A stretch of 15,559 bases of DNA from Phoronis ovalis (taxonomy: Eukaryota; Phoronida; Phoronidae): the NCBI GenBank assembly GCA_028565635.1, contig JAOXYB010027257.1, forward strand, positions 1 through 15,559, read 5' to 3'. The first letter of the stretch is position 1. Each line of letters opens with the position of its first letter. The translations under genes were made by a program, and so were the position numbers. The notes under the pieces are model-generated. The model was not told where the DNA came from and did no database searches. It saw only the letters and a program-made list of their open reading frames with translations. Positions 12,701 to 15,559 of this stretch are shown one piece after another.

Positions 12701-13339
12701 ATTTGATTTGTGCTTTACCTCAAAGGAGGATAGTTCTTCATCAGAGTATCAGTAGGTAGCTTTTTCAGACCTCGGTAACTATACTCATTGGGCCTATTTG
12801 GGATAATATTATCACACATGTTTTTTCCAGATTTAATTAGCAAACTTACGAATGTATTGGTATTAAATGAATGTGGTTTTAAAATCAACATGTAAATCTT
12901 CTTCAGATTTTAAAATGGTTTGTTCAAATTTTAATTGCTAGACTTTATACCAACAGCAACAACTGAAATGCCATCAAGAACCAGCTATGACCTATAACAA
13001 CACAAAGAATATCACAAGAACCATCTACTGGAAAAAACAGTAGACTAACATCATTTTCTTTTGTTTAAAACGAATACTTAAATAAGAAGCTTCAGAAATC
13101 CACCTTGTATTATTGCAGCGGATTGTGTAGTAGGTATACATATACCCTGTATACCTACTCATATCGACTCATTGCTACAATACTGGCTGTTCATAGGTAT
13201 TAATTAAATATACTAATAGAAAATTTTCTTTCTGTAGATTTATTACTACAAGTTGTTGTTGGTGTATTAGCTGCAGTAGCATTTGCACTTGCCACAGTCA
13301 TCACAAGATGTTACATTCTAAGGCAACGCCTAAAGGTTT
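558..13339 (+). CDS. Multi-exon gene for a large cysteine-rich (GCC2/GCC3-like) single-pass membrane protein, partial at both ends
   Basis: Seen: spliced exons at 558-759, 1013-1026, 1258-1471, 1788-2125, 2867-3097, 4754-4807 or 5124-5177, 5860-6089, 6841-7078, 7562-7801, 7943-8107, 8507-8776, 9145-9384, 11210-11371, 11549-11716, 12000-12233 and 13238-13339. They join in one frame for about 1,030 codons. The product is an array of repeats with CPxGxYCPxG, CPxGTYS and DCxxCxxGxYC motifs, then one hydrophobic helix. Known: such arrays match the GCC2/GCC3 (ephrin-receptor-like) cysteine-rich family of extracellular proteins. Inference: a type I surface protein acting in ligand binding or adhesion; no ligand or enzyme domain is visible. 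Most introns are phase 1; the exceptions are around the microexon (phase 2), after exon 3 (phase 2) and after exon 7 (phase 0). No start codon with signal peptide and no certain stop are in the window. Splice sites are read by eye without transcript support. Confidence 0.85.
1013..1026 (+). CDS. Exon 2: candidate 14-nt microexon
   Basis: A strong pyrimidine tract and AG (cttatctttaag, ending 1012) are followed after 14 bases by a good donor (caag|gtaaac). Exon 1 ends in phase 2 and exon 3 begins in phase 1; 14 bases is the right size modulo three to connect them. The joined reading is T-C-T-Y-Q-G-S-Y, which supplies the C-x3-G-x-Y spacing expected just before exon 3. The alternative is that exon 1 ends at 719 and no microexon exists. 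This is an inference from frame and motif register. Confidence 0.5.
1258..1471 (+). CDS. Exon 3: cysteine-rich repeats
   Basis: Acceptor acatcag at 1251-1257, phase 1; donor aatat|gtgagt, a near-consensus site, leaving phase 2. It encodes a degenerate first segment GSYANNGSVMPTVC, then SECIICKAGFYCPDK, ICPSGKYC and DCPPGTYSN. The first segment has Ala-Asn where the family usually has a Cys after the Tyr, so one disulfide of this unit may be missing. LNAS is a potential N-glycosylation site. The last codon is split; exon 4 completes it as Ile, and the run GTYSNITG is typical of the family. Confidence 0.85.
1472..1787. other. Intron 3
   Basis: Bounded by a consensus gtgagt donor and a ttcatag acceptor. 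It includes a 12-bp perfect palindrome (cacttcgaagtg) near 1578. Otherwise featureless. Confidence 0.75.
1788..2125 (+). CDS. Exon 4: cysteine-rich repeats, longest exon
   Basis: Acceptor tttttcatag ending 1787, phase 2; donor aacag|gtattt, phase 1. Motifs in order: DNCIVCEPGFYC, PTGKCAAGHVCYGGA, a loop of about 20 residues without cysteine, DICAAGFYCPSG, PCPVGSYNPN, DKCLPCDPGFYCTG. It therefore covers almost two full repeat units. The NIT sequence near the end is a potential N-glycosylation site. The splice sites, frame and repeat register all agree with exons 3 and 5. Confidence 0.9.
2126..2866. other. Intron 4
   Basis: AT-rich sequence of about 740 bases between exons 4 and 5. No coding frame with the cysteine pattern and no recognisable mobile element was seen. 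Confidence 0.75.
2867..3097 (+). CDS. Exon 5: cysteine-rich repeats
   Basis: Acceptor tatctttag ending 2866; donor ccag|gtgtgt; 231 bases, phase 1 on both sides, so the exon could be skipped without a frameshift. It encodes PCDAGYYCTGGAWIPNP, then NICPQFYQCPAGS, LCSIGSCANNTG, ECRTCLPGYFCLPG and TCEPG. The usual GTYS is replaced here by GSCA, adding a cysteine where the family has Tyr. The exon-5 end (CEPG) needs an exon starting with YYC, which both 54-nt exons downstream supply. Confidence 0.88.
3347..3370 (+). pseudogene. Exon-like relic of a cysteine repeat
   Basis: A short stretch reads GSYCPEGT in a frame open from 3260 to 3463, and GSYCPEG is a perfect family motif. No AG suitable for phase-1 entry lies directly before it, and the preceding residues (SLILDLVIMYH) do not fit the array. 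Exon 5 joins exons 6a/6b cleanly without it. It may be a decayed exon copy or a chance match. Confidence 0.3.
3829..3932. repeat. Interspersed repeat, copy 1
   Basis: This stretch, from ttatttgtgacagaaca to gaattgtatcctcaggcc, is similar to 12577-12690, including an almost identical core (gttactattgaggtggatgg). On the minus strand it reads towards caaataaag, like the 3' end of a retroelement, and it lies downstream of the antisense LINE tail at 4323-4602. It may be that element's 3' untranslated end. Confidence 0.6.
4323..4602 (-). mobile_element. Tail of a non-LTR (LINE) retrotransposon ORF2, decayed
   Basis: On the minus strand this reads HLRFRLGNHCL, a stop, then DQDRLCPFCNNMIEYELHF and SLYNDI; after a frameshift it reads KRFIGMLSTKNLDAIENTSI and FLSKCFNI followed by a stop. 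The order FRxGNHxL, RxCPxC, IExExHF, YND, then FIxxLSS is the C-terminal zinc-binding end seen in many invertebrate LINE reverse-transcriptase proteins. In-frame stops and the frameshift show it is dead. The reverse-transcriptase core is absent, as if truncated; truncation at the 5' end is usual for these elements. Confidence 0.65.
4754..4807 (+). CDS. Exon 6a: 54-nt duplicated exon, first copy
   Basis: Acceptor ctctgttttag ending 4753 and donor gctg|gtatgt; phase 1 on both sides; 18 codons. It encodes GYYCTAGPGNAIQHPCPAG (outer glycines split), the first part of one repeat unit. Exon 14 encodes the same kind of start (FYCPLNTTNAYQHPC) together with the rest of its unit in a single exon, so here an intron divides the unit. 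It lies in the upstream copy of the tandem duplication. It differs from exon 6b at four bases, giving three residue changes. Confidence 0.82.
5124..5177 (+). CDS. Exon 6b: 54-nt duplicated exon, second copy
   Basis: Acceptor gtctgttttag ending 5123 and donor gctg|gtatgt; phase 1 on both sides; 18 codons reading GYYCTAGTGYATQHPCPAG. Splice sites and frame are as intact as in exon 6a. Relative to 6a, Pro becomes Thr, Asn becomes Tyr and Ile becomes Thr. Use of either copy restores a complete repeat unit with exon 7. Use of both also keeps frame, gives the acceptable join CPAGYYC and adds an even number of cysteines. Which pattern is used cannot be read from DNA. Confidence 0.82.
5341..5859. other. 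3' part of intron 6
   Basis: AT-rich sequence after the duplicated unit, with an especially AT-rich patch near 5530-5580. No further copy of the 54-nt exon and no coding pattern were seen. Confidence 0.7.
5860..6089 (+). CDS. Exon 7: cysteine-rich repeats
   Basis: Acceptor taactctag ending 5859, phase 1; donor cagca|gtgagt, strong. This is the only phase-0 exit in the array. Motifs in order: GTYSNATG, DECSQCPPGSYCETEG, SPTGECGEGYYCPEG, YCPVGHYCPGG, LPCRNNTA. Its first part is clearly related to exon 14 (SAGSYCETEGLSAPT against PPGSYCETEGLLSPT), evidence of internal duplication in the gene. NAT and NNT are potential N-glycosylation sites. Confidence 0.9.
6090..6840. other. Intron 7 (phase 0)
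   Basis: About 750 bases with T-runs and A-runs. A 9-bp inverted pair (gtgaatgaa and ttcattcac) lies near 6450-6500. No coding or mobile-element signal was seen. Confidence 0.75.
6841..7078 (+). CDS. Exon 8: cysteine-rich repeats
   Basis: Acceptor gattatttag ending 6840, phase 0; donor ttcag|gtattg, phase 1. It encodes VNHTHAVACYECAAGFYC, SEVCPCGYYCPGG, KACPRGTYSDQTG, SQCKPCPEGKYC and HLCNPSG. The segment CPCGYYC has an additional cysteine where most repeats have Ala, Val or Glu. The phase-0 entry joins exactly to exon 7, giving CRNNTA-VNHT in a continuous repeat. Confidence 0.9.
7079..7561. other. Intron 8
   Basis: AT-rich sequence of about 480 bases between exons 8 and 9; nothing recognisable inside. 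Confidence 0.75.
7562..7801 (+). CDS. Exon 9: cysteine-rich repeats
   Basis: Acceptor gtgttttacag ending 7561; donor cacaag|gttata, which is weak after the first two bases; 240 bases, phase 1 on both sides. It encodes GDCAPGHWCVSG, a long cysteine-poor loop with NISS and NGT (both glycosylation sequons), GICPVGHYCPGG, ITCASGTYSDEEG and ACKVCPQG. Read-through past the donor stays open for 26 codons and stops at 7879, but it loses the cysteine pattern at once, so the boundary is supported. Confidence 0.85.
7943..8107 (+). CDS. Exon 10: cysteine-rich repeats
   Basis: Acceptor cctctttttag ending 7942; donor ccag|gtaagg, strong; 165 bases, phase 1 on both sides. It encodes GYYCPTAISNYT, YPCPLGYHCTNGT, YPCQPGTYNNET and DCLSCPG. 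Three sequons (NYT, NGT, NET) fall in 55 codons, the densest potential glycosylation in the window. The intron before it is the shortest one (141 bases). Confidence 0.88.
8108..8506. other. Intron 10
   Basis: About 400 bases. The open frame running into exon 11 from 8413 lacks any family motif before the acceptor at 8506 and is read as intron. Confidence 0.75.
8507..8776 (+). CDS. Exon 11: cysteine-rich repeats
   Basis: Acceptor tattattcag ending 8506; donor ccag|gtacat; 270 bases, phase 1 on both sides. It encodes GGVYCEGE, NGLCRAGYYCSGG, a short Ser/Gly/Thr-rich linker, DKCVPGTFCPAGS, TPCPPGHYCAED, SGLCVAGYYCHS and ends PNPPG. It carries the densest set of GxYC motifs in one exon. A 92-codon open frame lies antisense to it (8588-8866) and is treated as a shadow. 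Confidence 0.9.
8777..9144. other. Intron 11
   Basis: About 370 bases with no recognisable content apart from the splice sites. Confidence 0.75.
9145..9384 (+). CDS. Exon 12: cysteine-rich repeats
   Basis: Acceptor ttcttttgtag ending 9144; donor tacag|gtgcat; 240 bases, phase 1 on both sides. It encodes (A)GICPMGAYCPVGS, KLCGSGFFLNS, SDCIGCTPGYYCAGG, DICLAGYYCPG and YCTTG. The unit continues into exon 13 (TTG-HYCPAGS) across the 1.8-kb repeat-filled intron, so that insertion has not disturbed the reading frame. Confidence 0.9.
9421..10930. repeat. Diverged repeat array in intron 12
   Basis: A degenerate array of the family also found at 14030-15559. Recurrent landmarks are (a) a variant of aatatggccgactggcagcc, at about 9574, 9900, 10027, 10350 and 10763; (b) gaaagatgaag followed by gaaggtgg and ggccataggttggtgggc; (c) a TGACCT ... 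AGGTCA pair; (d) caataactncttcagttttt, atccgatcagcttcatatt and ggtacagagtaaatacaggt. Long steps of about 325 bases and short steps of about 125-145 bases alternate. Divergence is higher than in the second block, so this array looks older. It sits in the gene's sense orientation in both places. Its class is not recognised. Confidence 0.75.
11210..11371 (+). CDS. Exon 13: cysteine-rich repeats
   Basis: Acceptor actttttgtag ending 11209; donor actg|gtaagt, near-perfect; 162 bases, phase 1 on both sides. It encodes GHYCPAGS, LRCPSGSYQDE, MCKHCPAGYFC and NDFYCPTG. Joined to exon 14 it reads FYCPTGFYCP, which keeps the C-x3-x-Y-C register. The splice signals at both ends are among the best in the gene. 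Confidence 0.9.
11549..11716 (+). CDS. Exon 14: cysteine-rich repeat
   Basis: Acceptor gacattttacag ending 11548; donor tgcag|gtacgt; 168 bases, phase 1 on both sides. It encodes GFYCPLNTTNAYQHPCPRGT, FSNLT, SDCQPCSAGSYCETEG and DLCSAG: one complete repeat unit in one exon. It resembles exons 6a/6b plus the start of exon 7, which points to a past duplication of a whole unit within the gene. Sequons NTT and NLT are present. Confidence 0.9.
12000..12233 (+). CDS. Exon 15: last extracellular cysteine-rich repeats
   Basis: Acceptor cttgtctttcag ending 11999; donor gaag|gtacat; 234 bases, phase 1 on both sides. It encodes GYYCRYSSNVST, NECPKGHYCPEGS, LACPPGTYNSAT, SDCQNCTSENVCPFWG and AQCDEG. The final unit departs from consensus (ENVCPFWG instead of GYYC), as is common at the edge of a repeat array. 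It is the last exon with the cysteine pattern. Confidence 0.9.
12577..12690. repeat. Interspersed repeat, copy 2
   Basis: Similar to 3829-3932 and in the same orientation: ttatttgtgacagaaca at the start and ttactattgaggtggatggg towards the end, with a slightly different middle. No LINE coding remnant is attached, so this may be a short truncated copy. It lies in the intron before the transmembrane exon. Confidence 0.6.
12942..12997 (+). CDS. Possible alternative terminal exon (soluble form)
   Basis: After an AG at 12940-12941 preceded by caaattttaattgctag, a phase-1 entry from exon 15 would read DFIPTATTEMPSRTSYDL and then TAA at 12995-12997. The Thr/Ser/Pro-rich content is stalk-like, and no GT follows before the stop, so it could only be terminal. 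Use of it would replace the membrane helix and make a secreted protein. No clear AATAAA follows closely. It may equally be chance intron sequence. Confidence 0.2.
13129..13159. repeat. Perfect 12-bp inverted repeat with 7-nt loop
   Basis: agtaggtataca at 13129-13140 is the exact reverse complement of 13148-13159. It lies about 80 bases before the transmembrane exon acceptor. Confidence 0.8.
13238..13339 (+). CDS. Exon 16: transmembrane helix and stop-transfer segment
   Basis: Acceptor tttctttctgtag ending 13237, phase 1. It encodes DLLLQ followed by about 20 mostly hydrophobic residues (VVVGVLAAVAFALATVIT), then RCYILRQRLK, a basic stretch typical of the inner face. This sets a type I topology with the repeats outside. 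The donor is ambiguous: TTT|GTAAGT ends the exon at 13339 in phase 1, while AAG|GTTTGT would end it at 13335 in phase 0. If neither were used, the frame stays open to a TAG at 13441-13443, giving a short tail. The join to exon 15 leaves almost no stalk between the repeats and the membrane. Confidence 0.78.
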
Positions 13340-14029
13340 GTAAGTTGTATTTGTTACTAGAATTGGACACTACAATTCTCGCGGGTTCAGTCCTCATAGA
13401 TTACGATAGGCCACATAATGTTAGTACCTACGTTAAAGGCTAGGAAAATATTAGTGTCTGGATTAAAAGCTAAGAACCACCACACATACACAGTGGGCTA
13501 GGAATGTACGACATTGACGGTAAAATATGCTGTAACTGGCAAAGTAAAAATTGTTTCCGGGCATGGTTGCACCCCGATAGATGTGTGCCAATCACAAAAA
13601 TATCGACACTATCTAAATGCAATATGCAAAAAAATATAGCGTGAATAGGCATGTAGTTGTACCCCCTCTGTTATCATTGTCTTATTTAACACTTTGTGAT
13701 CATCCTTATTGGTACATCTCTAGCATTGAAGGGACAATCGAAGGGAGGCTATTTTTGCACGCTCTTAAAATTCTGGCTATGTTGCATGTATTGTTTCTAG
13801 ACTCGTGTCTGAAATTCTAAAATTTAATTAACTTTTTGATTTCAGACAGAAGTCTAAAAACAATACATGCTACATAGCCTGAATGTTAAAAGCTTCCGAA
13901 AACATTAGTTTGTGCAAAAAAATGTCTAACAGGTTTTTTAGGAATGTTTAGTTAAGGTCATAACCACATGTCAACTTAGTGTTGTATAGGCAGCAAGCCG
14001 GCAATTTATTATTTTGAATGTAATAGTAA
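13340..14029. other. Non-coding stretch after the membrane exon
   Basis: Apart from the hairpin at 13761-13893, no cysteine motif, kinase, death-domain or other cytoplasmic domain is visible. Immediate read-through from exon 16 is open to a TAG at 13441. No convincing polyadenylation signal was seen. Confidence 0.55.
13761..13893. repeat. Long hairpin (56-bp arms, 21-nt loop)
   Basis: The left arm 13761-13816 and right arm 13838-13893 are both 56 bases and pair at 48 of 56 positions with no gap. The loop is 13817-13837. The stem has no open frame of interest. It could be a miniature foldback transposon or, if transcribed, a microRNA or siRNA-type precursor; which one is not shown by sequence alone. 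Confidence 0.85.
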
Positions 14030-15559
14030 ATGGGCATATAGTCGTAGGGCATGCGGCTGCGTCGTCGGCGTATCCAACTTTTCTTTGTCTCGATATAACG
14101 GCTTCAGCTTTCGTCAGATCATCTTCGTATTTGGTACAGAGAAAGTACAGGTCAAAGCACAGGTCGGATATAATGTTGACCTCGATTACTTCCAAGATGG
14201 CCGATTGGTGGCCATGTTTGTGTTTGTACCCGAGAGTGCACCTCACGTTGCGACCATTTCGGCAAAGACGAAGCGTTGACTTGATGATTAGAAGGTGCAT
14301 TCACGTACGCCATAGGTTGGTGGGCGTATTAGGCCAGGTGACATTTCAAAATGATCTTGAGAAGTAGGTCAAATGTCGATACGAATCTTCGACAATTTTT
14401 GTTGCGCGTAACACTTTGTCGCGCAGTAACTGCTTCAGTTTTTATCCGATCAGCTTTATATTAGGTACAGGATAAATACAGGTCAAAATGCAGATCGTCT
14501 GTAATTGCGACATGGATCACTTGCAAGATGGTCGACTGGCAGCCATGTTTGTTCTCGAAATGTTAGCTCGCAATAATAGCTTTTATTTTTGCCGGATCAT
14601 CTTCATATTTGATACAGAGTAAATACTGGTCAAAGTGCATGTAGGATAAAGGTTTGACCCCGATTACTTCCAACATGGCCGACTGGCGGCCATGTTTGTA
14701 CCCCAGAGTGCATGTTATATTGCACCCATTTTAGGAAAGATGAAGCGATGACTGGACGATTCACAGGTTGATTCACGTAGGCCATAGGTTAGTGGGTGTA
14801 TTAGGCCAGGCCACATTTCAAAATGACCTTGAGAAGTAGGTCAAATGCCGATGCGAATCTTCGACATTTTTGTGCGTAATACTTTCTTTGTCTCGCAATA
14901 ACTACTTCAGTTTTTATCCCATCAACTTTATGTTTGGTACAGTTTAAATACAGGTCAAAATTCAGATCGTGTGTAATTTCCATGTGGATCACTTTCAAGA
15001 TGGCCGACTGGCGGCCATGTTTTTTCCCAATAGTGCACATTACGTTGCGCCCATTTTGGGAAAGACGAAGCGATGACTGAATGATTCGAAGGTGGATCAC
15101 AAAACCCATAGGTTGGTGGGGTGTATTAGGCCAAGTGACATTTCAAAGTGACCTCGAGAAGTAGGTCAAATTCCGATATGATTCTTAGCATTTTTCATTT
15201 GCGTAACAATTTTCTTGTCTTGCAATGACTGCGTCAGTTTTTATCATATCAGCTTTATATTTGGTACAGGCTATATACTGGTCAAAGTGCCAATCGGCTG
15301 TAATTTTGACCTGGATAACTTCCAAGGTAGCTGACTGGTGGCCATGTTTGTTCTCGAGATGCTGGCTCACAATAACAGCTTCTGTTTTTGTCAATCATCT
15401 TCATATTAGGTACAGGGTAAGTACTGCTCAAAGTACCCGTTGGATATAAGTTTGACCCTGATTGCTTCTAATATGGCCGACAGGTGGCCATTTCGGGAAA
15501 GACGAAGTGATGATTGGACGATTTGAAGGTGGATTCATGAAGGTCATAGGTTGGTGGGT
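14030..15559. repeat. Higher-order tandem repeat array, continues past window end
   Basis: Successive copies of the tggccgactggcggccatgt core fall at about 14198, 14529, 14675, 15000, 15327 and 15475, giving steps of roughly 330, 146, 326, 327 and 147 bases. Long units carry an extra segment (gagagtgca, cccatttcgg, gaaagacgaagcgatgactg, ggccataggttggtgggcgt, TGACCT...AGGTCA) that short units lack. A leader (ggcatatagtcgtagggcat, near 14033) resembles the start of the intron 12 array at about 9440. Copies are closer to each other than in that array. Short open frames inside are by-products of the repeat. Confidence 0.85.

Larger units (their letters stand above)
12234..13237. other. Intron 15, before the membrane exon
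   Basis: About 1 kb holding the interspersed repeat at 12577-12690, the possible terminal exon at 12942-12997 and a short hairpin at 13129-13159. No other coding pattern was seen. Confidence 0.65.

Noticed and set aside
13971-15449. Several 60-117 codon open frames on both strands in the last 1.6 kb
   Set aside because: They recur with the tandem repeat and match no protein family; they are by-products of the repeat unit.
14030-15559. CRISPR-like regular repeats
   Set aside because: The units are hundreds of bases long and fully repetitive without unique spacers, in an intron-rich eukaryotic locus.

Overview
The window is eukaryotic genomic DNA, most likely from an invertebrate animal. Coding sequence comes in short blocks of 54 to 338 bases bounded by AG and GT splice signals and separated by AT-rich introns of about 140 to 1,800 bases. 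Most introns are phase 1, as is usual for animal extracellular modules. The tail of a non-LTR retrotransposon and degenerate tandem repeats lie in the introns. I cannot name the species. A marine invertebrate such as a mollusc, cnidarian, sponge or lancelet is a guess from overall texture only.

One gene, on the + strand, fills most of the window and is cut at both ends. I reconstruct 16 consecutive exons between 558 and about 13339, one of which (exon 6) has two copies; with one copy this gives about 1,030 codons. The extracellular part is an unbroken array of cysteine-rich repeats (C-P-x-G-x-Y-C-P-x-G ... C-P-x-G-T-Y-S ... D-C-x-x-C-x-x-G-x-Y-C) resembling the GCC2/GCC3 or ephrin-receptor-like family. 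It ends in one transmembrane helix (exon 16) followed by a basic stop-transfer stretch. The product is therefore a large single-pass type I membrane protein, receptor-like or adhesive, with many potential N-glycosylation sites. The signal peptide and first exons lie upstream of the window. The cytoplasmic tail is either very short or lies downstream.

Layout: 1-557 intron or upstream DNA. 558-3097 exons 1-5, including a candidate 14-nt microexon. 3098-4753 a long intron with an exon-like relic, an antisense LINE tail and an interspersed repeat. 4585-5340 a tandem duplication of about 375 bp carrying two near-identical 54-nt exons (6a, 6b). 5860-9384 exons 7-12. 9421-10930 an intronic array of old, diverged repeats. 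11210-12233 exons 13-15. 13238-13339 the transmembrane exon. 13761-13893 a long hairpin. About 14030-15559 a better-preserved array of the same repeat family, running off the end of the window.

The most interesting points are the duplicated, possibly alternatively spliced exon pair, the microexon needed to keep frame and cysteine register, a possible alternative terminal exon that would make a soluble form, the 56-bp hairpin, and the repeat family with a conserved everted AGGTCA pair in each long unit. No RNA gene, CRISPR array or prokaryotic signal was seen.
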